Source: Onthophagus taurus (Eukaryota; Arthropoda; Insecta; Coleoptera; Scarabaeidae). From it: a stretch of DNA of 64,000 nt. The position numbers and the translations under genes were made by a program. Shown here piece after piece: positions 44,874 to 56,162 of the stretch. The first letter of the stretch is position 1. Every line of letters begins with the position of its first letter. The DNA lies in NCBI RefSeq assembly GCF_036711975.1, contig NC_091976.1, positions 1,054,001 to 1,118,000 of the forward strand, read 5' to 3'. A model generated the notes under the pieces. It saw nothing but the letters and a program-made list of their open reading frames with translations. It made no database searches and had not been told where the DNA came from.

Positions 44874-47800
44874 ATGTATAAAACAGTAAGCAATTGGGTT
44901 TTATTAACCCTCTTAATCAGCAGCTCAATAATCAGTACCTTTGCTTATCCGAATGTACATCAAATGGAAAGAGGATTCGCCCCAATAAGAGGACCTCAAC
45001 TACCGTCCGAAACGATAGCAAGGAAATTCGTTGAAAAACCAAATTCGGTGAAGAAAGTCGCTTTGGATGATTTAAATGATATCGAGACGAATGAAATTCA
45101 AGAATCTGGATTTACTTGGACTAGCTTAATTGGTAAATTAATTTTGGTGTCTTTGGGTGCTATTTTAAAATTTTTAATTTTATTTAGGTTCTTTGATGCA
45201 TATGATCTTCAGCCCAGCCCAACAAGGTCCCAACAAATCAGACGATTTAGAAACAACCAACACTTCCCCATGGGCCAATTTAATTTCAGTTGGTTTGAAG
45301 ATCCTCAAAGCGTTCATTGGCGGCGGAGGCGGTGACGGAATCGACAAAGTTGACAACGGTTCGCCCATGCAAGTAAGTTTTGATTTTCAAAACGATTATA
45401 AATAAAAACATGGTTTTTGAAATCACCCACATCCAAAAAACTAATCTATAAAAAAACTAAACTAAAAAGAAACATCTCAACATTAAATTGGAAGAAAAAA
45501 ATATCTTGGAAGCTTTTAGCCATTTTTGCTTGAGTAGTTGTTATCGTGTCGATTAATTAGTTTATGTAAATAAAATAGTTTTGGAAAGGCACTATTAGTA
45601 GACTCTTCGCTTACACAGGGTGTTCTTGGTGCGGTTCTTTCGACATTGGTCGGTACCCAGGATCCGGAACAGGTCAACATGTTGGCTAAACAGGCCGGAC
45701 AGGTAAGATTCATTCAAATTAACATTTTAAACCTTTAACCAATTTAAAAGTTTGTAAAAAAGTTAATCCTTTTGAAAGATGTATTGCATATTTTCTCTGT
45801 TGAAATGTCCAATAGGTAGCAGAAGCGAATATATATCGATATCATATAAGATATTATGTATGGTCGATGATATATTGTGTTATAGATGCAATTGTATATA
45901 CATTTCCTGGAAAAATCTCGTTAATAAGAAGCCGAAATTTGTTCACATTTATTCACAAGTATTGTCATGTTTGACCATCTTCGATCAACATTACTTATAA
46001 TGCAATGTAAAATGATAAGATAAGATAAAATCCATATAGTCGATTTTGACAATTTTGCTTTTGAATTTTTGATACATTTTTTCAGAAAGTCCAAAGAGCA
46101 AATGAATGTCTTTTTATACCACCTTACAGTTTTCCTAGCAAATTCTTGATTTTTTGACCAAAAAGATTGTTTCGGTGCGTTTTTGTTATCTTCATCTCAA
46201 TTTCAATTACATTGCTAACAATTTCTCTTTTCCCATATTATTTTCGTCGACTGTTTTTATTTCCATACTTCAACGGATATAGTTTATAAAATCAAGTATC
46301 ACCCCGAAATGGCGTCTTTTTGATGGGATATATGTATAGCCGAAATGATAAACCTCCCTTGAAGAGTACTAAACTTTCACCTATTGGTGAACGCATTCTT
46401 GAAAATTCTTGATGCCGATAATTCAAAAGATTCATGTATGAAGAAGTCAACGTGTTGCTTAAAATGATTACTCCATAAAACCCTAAGCTATCTTAATATA
46501 CTCTCTGATCAGTGACCTTATACGGCTGGTCGCAATTGTATTCTGTCGGTATAAGGTCCGTTTTAAATTCAATCAAGTAATTTAGACATGGGTCCTTGAG
46601 AATTTCAAGGTGTCTGCTGAGGTTATCCTGCATCAGCTTAAAGCTGCCTCCTTTTATATATATAAATGAAGTGGTGTGGGACAAGCTGCTGGATTTGTGC
46701 CAGCTGTTGTTGTGCTGTCTTATGATTTGTTTTTGGCCACCAAACCAGTGAGCCTTTTGCCTCACCTCGTCTATGTGGGAGTTCTAGTTTAATTTAGTGT
46801 TTACTGGAACTGTTGTTGCTTTTTTACTATTGTACTTTATTACCCCTAGGCATTTAACTGCTGTTTTTGAAGTTAACAGTTTGTTACGGGGGATGGATTG
46901 CGCCAAAGAAGAAACAACAGTTGTTGAATAAAACAAAATAATTTATTTACAAAATATGTACAAAAAAAACCCTCAACGGTTTTTTAAGACGAAAAGGGGT
47001 CGTCTTCGAATTGGCGGTTGAAGTGCTGGCTTGTTGTCGCTGTTGTTGTCGCTTCGGAGTTCGGTTGGAATTGACTGCTGATGGAAACCCGGCCGCCTTA
47101 AATAGGCGCCCTTGGGTAAAACCCTATCAACCGGGCGTTGTGGTTGGTTGGCGACCGTCCGATCCGTAGGTAGGGTTGACGACCAATGGCCAAGCAGATC
47201 GAACGGCGCTCAATTCGTACTTGGTGACAAATTCTGCCTTCAATGGAGGGTGCTTTCAATTATAGCTTCCTTCTCTGAGTGAAAGGGACTATTTCGATTT
47301 TGTTTGGATTGATGCTGAGCCCATTGCTTCCGCACCAAGTGCTGATAAGTACTAGGGCTTTCTGCATTAGTCGAGTTATGATTGAGTCATATTTACCTCG
47401 GATTGTGATTGTCAGGTCATCAGCATACCCCTGAATCATGAATCCATTTTTTGTTAAGGTGTTCATCAAGTCATCAACTACCAGGCACCCATATGAGAGC
47501 ACTCCCCCTTGGGGACATCCTCTTAGCACCTTAATAGTCACCGACTCGCCTCCCAGACTGGCTGTGATCTGCCGACTTTTCAACATGGAAATTGGTCGTC
47601 GACTGATGTATATCTTTTACATTTAGAGCATTCTCTATGGATTCGTAGGAGGTGTTATCAAAAGCACCCTCTATGTCTATGAAAGCACATAGGGCTATCT
47701 CTTTGGTTGTAATTGTCTCCTCTAAAGTGCTTGTCAAAGTATGGAGAGCAGTAATTGTTGATTTTGCTTTCTGGTAACCATATTGACTCGAATGGAGTGG

Positions 47801-49627
47801 ATTAGTGACAAGCACTCTATTCCTAAGGTATTGATCAATTACCTTTTGCATCCCATTGAGGAGAAATGAAGTTATTAGCCTAACTCCATTCTTTCCTGGT
47901 ATGTATTTCTCCATATTATAGGTATATAGCTGAAGCTATAGCTTAAATTGGCTAAAAATAGGCAGAATTCCATCTCCTCCAGATGATTTTAGAGGCTTAA
48001 AATTAGAAATAGCTCACCTTACTCTGTTGAGTGTAAAGATATTCCCAGTTATGCTGCGAACCCTATCGGATGGACGGGTTATACCCATTACTTTAGGGTC
48101 GGCATCCGCATGGGGGCAAATTTTTGAGGAAGGAAGGTGTGTGCTCAGTAAGAGCTCCTGTGATTCCTTAGCATCCTCAGTGTATTTTCCGTCTTATTTG
48201 CATAGGTGGCCTAGATCAGTGTTATGGTCTTTCGCCAAGATCTTATGCAGGCGAGCAACTGTAAACGTATTATCTATATGTTATCTAATATGCCTTCACA
48301 AAAACTACGCCAGGTTTTTCTTTTGGCGTTACGAATAACCAGGTTATACTACGTTAGGGCTTTCCTATACTTTCCTATAAAATCTCTTTTATTGTCCAAC
48401 CGGATTTACAAGTTGACTTGAATACCATGTTTCTAAGTTTCTAGTATTTCTTAGCTTCGTGGTAAATAGGATTTGGTTAAGGATTTCAATGTCTTTCTGC
48501 AGCGAATTACTTTTTGGTGATGTAAATCCAGCTTCTAGTAGAATTATTTCTTTAATTGAAAAATAATCCGAGAAGTAGACTTGTTAGATGGATTTACTTT
48601 TCTCGGGTTGCGATGAATTTTTCCTCGATTTTGGAATTGGGAGTAAGTTGGGAACATGTTGGGAGTACTTGTAGTCAACTGGTAAGACGACCAGTGTTCT
48701 TCTAACTTTACCATTAAACTTGAGCGTGACTACGCTTATCTAAGGATTTTCTTCCGCTTGGTGATTCCACAACGTAAGGTATATATTCTATACGTTATTG
48801 GATTTTCTTAAGTTCTATGAAGCAGGTAGAACTCAGATTGTGACTAGGGTTACTCACATCTTTCGATACTGATAGAGACGGGATATCAAGAAAGGTTTAC
48901 AACATGTATGGATTTATTAAATGATGCGAATTCTTCATGAACATTAAAACTATGGTGACTATAAAACTGCATATACGAGACCAACTGCATTATTGATGCA
49001 ATAAGAATTTTTAATAATAGTAGATGATATTACGATATTATTTATTATGATTTTGATAATGTTTTTTTTATAAATATATAATACAAGAAATCATTTCTCA
49101 ACTATAACTTATTTTAATTCCATCTAATAGTAAACATATAACGTTATATTTTCCTATAATATTCTTATTTTAATTTTTATTCTAGTTTATCAACATCGTG
49201 GTAAATCTTTTGGATGCTTTGAAAACTTCATTTTCTCACCGTTCTTTAGCAGCTCGTAATATTGGCAGGAAAGATTCAATCAGTGATGCCACTGTAGCTG
49301 GAATAGCGATGATGAAAGGATACATCAGGTCGATGAGCACCGAAAAAGATAGTTGTATGCAAAAATTCATGTGTGATGCCAGTAACGAATGTGTAACGGA
49401 CATTGGACAATCATCACTTTTCTGCCAATTGGGATCGTAAGTTAATTAATTATATACTTTCACAAACAATTAATGTATTATTTTTTTCTTATTTTAGATA
49501 TGCAACTAGTTTTGTTTTGGAAAGATCTTACAAAGACCATACCTTTGATATGCTATACGAAGCTAGTAGAAGAGGTCGCTCGGGTATGAACTGTCAAAGA
49601 GCTTACTTAGAGTGCAACGAAGTTTAA
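44874..49627 (+). CDS. Secreted DM4/12-like protein (302 aa, five coding exons)
   Basis: Coding exons are 44874-45132, 45188-45372, 45619-45702, 49186-49436 and 49498-49627, all GT-AG, joined frame open for 303 codons. The product has a signal peptide (VLLTLLISSSIISTFA), a linker, two hydrophobic Gly-rich stretches (LISVGLKILKAFIGGGGG and GVLGAVLSTLVG), then a helical part. The C-terminal Cys domain reads CMQKFMCDASNEC, FCQLGSYATSFVLE, YEASRRGRSGMNCQRAYLEC. The spacing of Cys with a late Y-x-A-x3-G-x5-C-x4-Y-x2-C pattern fits the insect DM4/12 family (role unknown). The intron at 45703-49185 hosts a non-LTR relic and a solo LTR. The acceptor just before the ATG implies an upstream leader exon. 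Confidence 0.75.
46490..48300 (-). mobile_element. Non-LTR retrotransposon relic (LOA/R1-like) in the DM4/12 intron
   Basis: On minus, 48230-48000 shows pre-RT text. 47914-47531 shows RT (LHSSQYGYQKAKSTITALHT, FIDIEGAFDNTSYESI). 47586-47260 shows RGCPQGGVLSYGC, GYADDLTI and SINPNKIEIVPFTQRRKL. After the LTR insertion it resumes with VKCLGVI and SHIDEVRQKAHW (about 46840-46740). The sequence parallels the better copy at 52640-54466. Frames are broken by shifts and by the LTR. Confidence 0.75.
46882..47229 (-). mobile_element. Solo LTR (348 bp) inserted in the RT relic
   Basis: On minus it reads TGTCACCAAG...CCCCCGTAACA with TG/CA termini, a TATA-like TATTTAAGG, and AATAAA in GTAAATAAATT. It is GC-richer than its surroundings. 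It splits the relic's text between EGRI and VKCLGVI, which are adjacent in the related element at 53.1 kb. Flanks (GAATT and AACTG on minus) show only an imperfect duplication. Confidence 0.7.
48420..49185. other. Intron sequence, nothing recognised
   Basis: AT-rich intron of the DM4/12-like gene, ending in the acceptor TTTTATTCTAG at 49175-49185. Confidence 0.5.
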
Positions 49628-50630
49628 AAAGATAACAAAAATAAATCGGCAGACAAAAAAGATTTTGTCTTTTTAAATGAAGAAGATTCATCTTCTAAAT
49701 CAAGGACTGTATATATAACTTTGCTTATTACTGTACTACTATTTAATAATACTTAATTGTTCATCCTTCAGTCCCTCCCCATAAAAATGGATTAAGTTCA
49801 AAATTTGATTACACGAGATTATTTATTAGAGCACATATTTAAAAATAGCGATCCCCTCTATTAAAAAAAACGGATATTTTAGTTTTGTGATGGACTTCCA
49901 TAGAATCATTTCGTCTATTTCTGTAGAGAAATTGTAGAGACATTGTTCCGATTGTTATACCTATAGATGTTTCGATTGTAATATTCGCGAGAGATGAGTG
50001 AATGTGGTTCCTTTATTGAAGACGTGATTGTGGTTTCTTTGTGATGATTTAAACCATATTTTAACTATTTAGAATTTCTAGAATTTCTGTATTTATAGTA
50101 AATCGAGGTTTTCGTCGCAAAGAATAATAATATGTAGATGTACGTAATTTAATTTTTGTTTTTTGTGTGTATAAGATATTTATAAATAAATCATTTTAAA
50201 AATGAAAATATTGTTTTATTATATTATCCAACTAAAAATTGTATATACCAGAACTGGAAAATAATTTAGGATGATGGAAAAAACATATCAATAGCAATAG
50301 TTTCAACTTCTGATGAACGAAGGATACAAAGTGGTTTCAAATTCGTAGCTTTACACTTCTAGAATTTCGTGTCAGTAGTATCTAGCAGCGATTTGGCGAT
50401 ACGCACGATCAGTACAATAAATGAATTCTAGTATTCTTTTATCACATCGAATCTTTTGTCACTGGGGACAAGAAGCTGAGCTTTTTCAATTAACATAACA
50501 TATCTGCGTGTAGAACAATATTGCAATTCAGTAATGTTAGGAGATTCGCCAGCATTTTTTCTATATCTTTGGATCTTGTAGTGTATCGGTTGCACTTTTT
50601 TTTGGCAACTCTGCGAACAAGGAACAAATT
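49628..50630. other. 3' UTR and spacer
   Basis: AATAAA words occur near 49640 and at about 50184, so the DM4/12-like 3' UTR may reach about 50.2 kb. The rest is unassigned. Confidence 0.45.
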
Positions 50631-50639
50631 AAGATTCCC

Positions 50640-51010
50640 GTCTTCATAAAAAATCAGTTACAATATTTCACTTCCCTGGTCTGCAGATAATGTTTGTATG
50701 TAAAGCTTGCATTCGCAGTGCCCATCTGGGAAGTCTTTCAGATGGTGTTTTCAACTTAAACAACTACTGCAATGCATGATAGTCAGTGATAATGGTTACG
50801 ACAACACAAACTTCTTGTTCAGTGGTGGAATAGTAAGTTTCTGCGGCAGTCAGCAAACGACTGGGAAATTCAATGGGTCGATCATCATTATCCTCATCCT
50901 GAAGTAGAACTCCCCCTAAGGCATAGATTCTGGCATCATTTCGCAAAATTTGTCGGGATCAGCCTGGATTAAAACAGGAGCGCTAGTTATCAATTCTTTG
51001 AGTTGAATTA
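50640..51010 (-). mobile_element. Gypsy-type LTR retrotransposon RT-RNase H fragment
   Basis: On minus, 50946-50764 reads YALGGVLLQDEDNDDRPIEF and SRLLTAAETYYSTTEQEV, the RNase H-like segment after a Gypsy RT. It stops early and lacks flanking domains. Confidence 0.75.
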
Positions 51011-51079
51011 ACGCAGTTATCTCCTCTTAATAATTGTCTCACAGAATTGTGTGATCTCACTACTAACAGTTCTACGTCA

Positions 51080-51780
51080 ATACCTAACAAAGTACAATTA
51101 TCGGTTAGTGTAGGTAGTACCTATAATAAAGTTTTGTAAAAAGGTTTGTTTTATCTGGGCTTAACTTCAAATTATTTGCCCTGAAACAATCTTACGCTTT
51201 CTCTAGTACTGCAACTGTTTTCTGTTTCAGTTTTTGTGAGTCTCTAGATCTGTTTATAAAAGACGTATCATCAGCGTATAGACATATATTATTAATGAAT
51301 GTCAAAAACAAAAGTGGCCCAAGCACAGGACCTTGAGGAACACTAAGAGCAATTTCCTTCCATATCGATACTGTTCCTCTCCAGTGTGCTTGTTGTTTTA
51401 AGGCCGTAGAGCTTATACCGTAATTGTCTAATTATCTTAATAATATCTCATGACTGGCAGAGCCAAACGCTTTACTTAGATCACAGAATGCAATCTGGGT
51501 ATATTCGCGCTGATTCAATCCCTTTGTTATTTTTTCTAAAGCTTCAAGAATTGAAGTTATTGTCCATGTGGGGTTGTGTATGCATAGATAAAGCATCAAT
51601 TTATTGCATATTGCCATTTCATACATTTTTGAGATAGCCGGCGATATTGATAGAGTCTGTAGTTACTAGGATCATTGACTTTCCCTTTTTTCTTCACAGG
51701 CACAACTTTCGCACACATTAAAACAGATGGAAAAATGCCATCTTGCAGACTTTTGTTTATTGAAAAACATAAATCTTAAT
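51080..51780 (-). mobile_element. Jockey-type RT fragment, decayed
   Basis: On minus, 51626-51432 reads AFCDLSKAFGSASHEIL (motif A with FD changed to FG). Downstream in other frames are ALSVPQGPVLGPLLFLTFIN and ICLYADDTSF, then the thumb. Multiple frame breaks. Confidence 0.7.
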
Positions 51781-51789
51781 GCGTAATTA

Positions 51790-51960
51790 GTGCTTCACGG
51801 ATGGAGAAGTATGTGTTGCTGTGGTCGGTCCGAGATTTCATCGGTTCTTCTTGTTGGTTCCATTTGGAAAGGAGCAGATGTTTCGCCAAGATCTCACCTG
51901 GCATCTTCAGTGCGTTGTCGTAGTCTCCTGTCGGCAGTCTGTCGCAATGTTGTCAAAACA
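51790..51960 (-). repeat. Possible PLE terminal fragment with a hammerhead-like motif
   Basis: On minus, CTGAAGA (51910-51904), stem II GCCAGG...UCUUGGC and GAAAC (51884-51880) are in order. The stem III/H17 segment (ACATCTG) and stem I do not pair well. Likely a decayed hammerhead. Confidence 0.35.
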
Positions 51961-51969
51961 CTGCGCTCA

Positions 51970-52630
51970 ATAATGTGCTTCTGTAGCAATGTAACATGTT
52001 TTGCCTTTATTTATTCGCATTCCCCTTGCTTCAAAGCAGACTTTTCAGATCTTAATTTTTTTTTGTAGTTGTGTTTTCGTACATACTGTCAATATTATAT
52101 CTTCCGTGTAGACGAGATTGAAAGTTTTGATCGGTCTGTAATAACTAATTATAGAGGATTTTCTTAATATTTACTATTTCTTAATTATTTGATCCATGAA
52201 TATTACATATAGTGTTATCCTCTTATTTCATACGTTGCTTCATATTAATTTTTTCCGATATTTCTCCGTTTTGCCTAACAGAGCCTTTAACCTTATTTTA
52301 TACACTTTTATTTGTTCTTTGTAATTTTTAGTTTATTTTTTTTCAGTATCGTATCAAAGACCTTTAAAAGCTATATACAGTGCTTGACATCTTTAAACAG
52401 TTCCAGGGCGGTTATTATAAACATTTCGGAAAAAATTTTATTAGATATATCTAATAAAATTTTCTATAGATCGCTTCAGAATAATGTATTCTACAACCGT
52501 ATACTGCTCTGAAGCGGAAGATACGGGACACCTGTATATTGATTTCTATTGCTTTATCTATAGATGTATACATGTAGCATTTTGTAATTTCTCTTCCAAT
52601 TTACCTGCTGCTTCTTGTCTTAAACATTTT
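51970..52630. other. AT-rich spacer
   Basis: No feature recognised. The first about 50 codons of the long frame ending at 54466 fall here and look like chance extension. Confidence 0.5.
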
Positions 52631-52639
52631 CCTATACTT

Positions 52640-54466
52640 GTGTATATAGAGGGAGCGTTCAACAACGCAATACCACAATCTCTTGAAAGAGCTGCTCTTG
52701 ACAGGGGAGTGGAAGCAACTATAGCGGGTTGGATCCGCAATATGCTAGATAGTAGAATAGTTTCTACTTCACTCCACGGTGATACGATACGCTTCAGGCC
52801 GGGAGGTGGCTGCCCGCAGGGAGGGGTGTTATCTCCCCTGCTTTGGTCCCTCCTAGTTGACGATCTGATTGCGATAGTCGAAGCCGTTGGTGTGGAAATA
52901 CAAGCTTATGCTGATGACATTGTCGTTATGGTCAAAGGAACCTGTTTGCCGAGGATATCTAAAGTCCTCCAGGTGACCCTAGATACCATTTGCGCTTGGT
53001 GTAAGGGAGAGAACCTCTCAATAAACCCGCAAAAGACAATTGTTGTGCCCTTCACCAGGAAGCGAAAGTTGGATGGACTAATCCGCCCAACTATCCAAGG
53101 TGAAGAAATTCCTTTCTCAAAGGAAGTCAAATGTCTAGGAGTAATCCTAGACAAAACCCTGTCATGGAATGGACATTTGCAGGGAGTTTTGCACAAAGCT
53201 AGACTATCCTTGTGGACTTGTCGCAGTCTTTGTGGAAAAAATTGGGGTCTTACCCCTGAAAGACCATACTGGCTCTATGTGACTGTGGTTAGACCTATGA
53301 TCACATACGGAGCAGCAGCCTGGTATAGGAAAGTCAGACAGACTTCAGTTATCAGTAAACTTTCACGAATTCAACGAGTAGCTGGATTGGCAATCTCTGG
53401 TGCGATAGGCACAACGCCAACTCTAGCAATGGAGGTTCTGCTTGGCCTATCTCCTCTGCATTTGCATATAGAGAAAGTGGCTAGAACAACCAATTACAGA
53501 TTTAAGCAATATGCTCAAAACTGTTCCGACATGTCCTACCAATGGGCTGCGGAAGACATTATAAGCACTGATACTGTGCTATCAATGCCGTCAGATTTGG
53601 CGGTATCACTATCAGTGATTAATGCTCGATACCAGATTGTACTGCCTGAGCGGCAGTCCTGGATCGAAAATGAAAATTCTCTGGTTCGGGCAGACATTTG
53701 CTTGTACACAGATGGGTCAAAAACGCCTGAAGGGGTAGGAGCAGGAGTATACTGCCAGACACCTCGAATTAAGCAAGCCTACAGCCTGGGTACGTACTGT
53801 ACTGTATTCCAGGCGGAAGTATTCGTTATTGACATGGGTGCTAAAGTCCTTCTTGAAAGAGGGGTGAAGAACATGACAGTACGAATTTTCTCAGACAGTC
53901 AAGCCGCTCTCCAGGCGCTGCAAGCCGTGAAAACGGTGTCGGCTCTGGTTAATGATTGTAAGAGAACATTAAACACACTGAGTTGTGATAACAGAGTCTC
54001 TCTGATCTGGGTCCCGGGTCACTCTGGGGTTGCTGGCAATGAAGCGGCAGATAAGCTAGCACGAGATGGCAGCGCTGAAGCGTTTGAGGGACCGGAACCA
54101 GCAGTTGGTGTATCATTTGCGATGGCCAAATATAGGATTGGACTGTGGGCTGAAGAGAGACTTCGCCTACTGTGGACCAGTTCTCCTGGAATGAGACATG
54201 CTAAGGTGTTTATTAACATCGCCACTGTCAAACCCGGGAATATTTTAGGACTTGCCCGTAGTAGCATAAAAGTTCTAATGGGTGTTTTTACTGGGCACTG
54301 CCGATTAAAAGCACACCTCAACTTGTTGGGTTTAGCCGACGATGTTGAATGCCGACTATGTGCGGAGGAAGCGGAGACGGTTGAGCATGTTTTATGCCAC
54401 TGCCCTGCCGTTAACGTATCAGATTCTCGATTTTTGGGTCGCAGTTTATCTCCTCAAAAGATCTGA
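52640..54466 (+). CDS. RT (partial) - RNase H - Cys/His zinc motif polyprotein
   Basis: The open frame reads continuously from an upstream ATG at 52484, but retroelement similarity begins at IEGAFNNAIPQSLERAALDR near 52645, where motif A lost its first Asp (VYIEGAF). Domains in order are RT with GGCPQGGVLSPLLWSLLVDD and YADDIVVMV; post-RT KCLGVILDKTLSWNGHL and TYGAAAWYRKV; RNase H with CLYTDGSKTPEGVGAG, the E in FQAEVFVID, FSDSQAALQAL and WVPGHSGVAGNEAADKLARD. All four RNase H acidic or His positions are present. A CRLC...HVLCHCP zinc-like end follows. RNase H together with this RT type suggests the LOA/Lian group. The N-terminal endonuclease and first RT motifs are missing, so it cannot retrotranspose. 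Confidence 0.85.
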   Translation: MYIEGAFNNAIPQSLERAALDRGVEATIAGWIRNMLDSRIVSTSLHGDTIRFRPGGGCPQGGVLSPLLWSLLVDDLIAIVEAVGVEIQAYADDIVVMVKGTCLPRISKVLQVTLDTICAWCKGENLSINPQKTIVVPFTRKRKLDGLIRPTIQGEEIPFSKEVKCLGVILDKTLSWNGHLQGVLHKARLSLWTCRSLCGKNWGLTPERPYWLYVTVVRPMITYGAAAWYRKVRQTSVISKLSRIQRVAGLAISGAIGTTPTLAMEVLLGLSPLHLHIEKVARTTNYRFKQYAQNCSDMSYQWAAEDIISTDTVLSMPSDLAVSLSVINARYQIVLPERQSWIENENSLVRADICLYTDGSKTPEGVGAGVYCQTPRIKQAYSLGTYCTVFQAEVFVIDMGAKVLLERGVKNMTVRIFSDSQAALQALQAVKTVSALVNDCKRTLNTLSCDNRVSLIWVPGHSGVAGNEAADKLARDGSAEAFEGPEPAVGVSFAMAKYRIGLWAEERLRLLWTSSPGMRHAKVFINIATVKPGNILGLARSSIKVLMGVFTGHCRLKAHLNLLGLADDVECRLCAEEAETVEHVLCHCPAVNVSDSRFLGRSLSPQKI

Positions 54467-54641
54467 ATGACCTTTCGCCGAGCAAGGTATTAATGTTCGT
54501 TAAGAGCATTGGACTGCACGGTGAAATTTGATAGCGATATCTATCGGGGTACAATAGATCCTTAGGGTCGCGGAGCAAGGTTGGTTGGTCCGCCTACCCG
54601 ATATGTATTCTATGTAATGTAATGTAATGTAATGTATACTT
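52640..54641 (+). mobile_element. LOA-like non-LTR retrotransposon, 5' truncated
   Basis: Intact 3' part of a retroelement with a single open frame to 54466, a 150-bp 3' UTR and a short (TAATG)n tail at 54612-54641. The start lies within RT motif A, as expected for incomplete target-primed reverse transcription. It looks the youngest non-LTR copy here, since its frame is unbroken. Confidence 0.85.
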
Positions 54642-54644
54642 GTG

Positions 54645-54955
54645 TATATTTTTAGAGATACTGGCGTGAGACATATTGCTCTGTAATTTTCGCTTTTTAA
54701 AGTTTTCACTTTTTATTATTATACGTATTATTATTACACATATCCCCATTTCTCTCGATTCTGATTACTTGTGTAATCTTCTTAGATTTTTATTTCTACT
54801 TATAGACAAATTTCGACAGAATAAGGAGCAAACATCAACTACTTTTTACACAAACCCGGAACCTATAAGCTAGAGACGATAAATTAAATTAAACAAAAAA
54901 CGCCAATAATAGTTATTCAATCAATATTTATTTCATTTTACACCATTTTTTTGAA
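54645..54955. other. Spacer between LOA element and inverted gene pair
   Basis: AT-rich. It likely includes the 3' UTR of the minus-strand gene (a TTTATT, equal to AATAAA on minus, lies at about 54927-54932). Confidence 0.5.
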
Positions 54956-54958
54956 GAT

Positions 54959-55685
54959 TTAAGCTTCAATGGCATTATTAAGAACATTTTGAAGAGAGTT
55001 TTGCATACCGTTGAAAGATTGGTTGCAAATTTCATCTTTGGAATTTCCAGTGGCAGTGTTAACGTTCGAATTACCCGAATTCGAAATGGAACAGTTACTG
55101 CAAATAAATCAAATTAAATCAATAATATTTGATGTTCAAACAAAAACTTACGATTTGGAGCAAACTGGTGCAATTTGTTTGATCTTGCAATTCGACGCGT
55201 CACCAACCACGAAAGTAACTGATACATTGATGATGATGTCTACATCAACATAAGTAATAACACAAACACCAAGACCAATTTGGATCAATCCTAAGAGTTT
55301 CACTACAACTACTGCATTTAAGTTCAAGTCGATGTCAACCGCTACTCCAATGCTGATGACTGCGGTTACAACTCCACCGGAAGTTGTTTCGTTGTAAGAT
55401 ATTTCAGTGCCAGCGTTGACCAATACAGCAATTGTGGTACAATCAAGTTCAACGGATACTCCAATAACAACTAATCCGAGCTAAATTAGAATCACATTTA
55501 AAACGATATATTTGAAGAAAAAGAATACTTACCAAATTGATGTTGGCTTGGATGTTAATATCTGGAAGTGAAACTGTGGCAGCTGCATTAAGACAAGCGG
55601 AAATCTTATTTTGACAGGTCTGAGTAGCTGGTTGAGTTGCCCATGATGTGGCGATTAGTCCAAGAATTACCAAAATATATTTCAT
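54959..55685 (-). CDS. Secreted Val/Ile-rich protein, copy 1 (206 aa, three exons)
   Basis: Exons on minus are 55685-55533, 55480-55152 and 55097-54959, GT-AG, 207 codons with stop. The signal peptide is MKYILVILGLIATSWA, cleavage likely before TQPATQ. The mature protein has a short Cys-containing start (TCQNKISACLNAAATVS), long runs of alternating hydrophobic residues (VVIGVSVELD, GVAVDIDLNLNAVVVVKLLG, VCVITYVDV), a Cys pair near CKIKQIAPVC, and an Asn/Ser-rich end. No family recognised. The alternation suggests beta strands. It is the mirror of the plus-strand gene, with only scattered substitutions such as DIIINVSVTFVV for NITINVTVTFAV. Confidence 0.8.
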
Positions 55686-55760
55686 TTTGCTTTATTACAA
55701 ACCTCTCTTACAAATTAACACAGCTGTTAGATTTGATGGATACACTGCCAATTTCGTTGG

Positions 55761-55768
55761 TTTATATA
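55761..55768 (-). promoter_or_regulatory. TATA box of copy 1
   Basis: On minus GGTATATAAAC, about 75 bp upstream of the ATG at 55685. Confidence 0.6.
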
Positions 55769-56093
55769 CCAAGCTTATCAATGAGTAAGATCATGATTTT
55801 GCGGTTGTAAAGATTTGTTTTGGTATTGATTACTCTAAAATAATTTTGTCTTTATAGCATCATTAATAAAATCTCATGTATCGATATTTAAAGGTCCAGA
55901 TAAAAAGAAATATTTAAAAATTACTTGATAAATTTACCGTTTTTAATAAAGCGCAATTAAATCAAAATTAAAATCAGACTTTTGAAAATGTTAATTGTGT
56001 TTTTCCAGACAAATTTATCCTTTAATTTGGCAAATAAAAATAAAATTTTATTACATGAAATTAAAAAGGCAATGATACTCGAAATTAATCGAG

Positions 56094-56100
56094 TATATAA
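56094..56100 (+). promoter_or_regulatory. TATA box of copy 2
   Basis: TATATAA 69 bp upstream of the ATG at 56163. Confidence 0.6.
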
Positions 56101-56162
56101 GGTGATCGATACGGCGCAAACTGTATCACATTGTCCAAAATCACTTTGAAACATATTAAAAA

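Larger units (their letters stand above)
55686..56162. other. Divergent intergenic promoter region
   Basis: 477 bp between the two ATGs, with TATA boxes facing outward at 55761 (-) and 56094 (+). The two halves are not obviously inverted repeats beyond the leader, so the promoters may have diverged more than the coding parts. Confidence 0.55.

Noticed and set aside
50764-50907. 66-residue plus frame and other small frames near 50.7 kb
   Set aside because: Antisense of the Gypsy RNase H fragment.
52484-52640. First about 50 codons of the 660-codon frame as true N-terminus of the LOA protein
   Set aside because: No similarity to the element upstream of motif A. Chance in-frame extension into flanking DNA at the 5' truncation.
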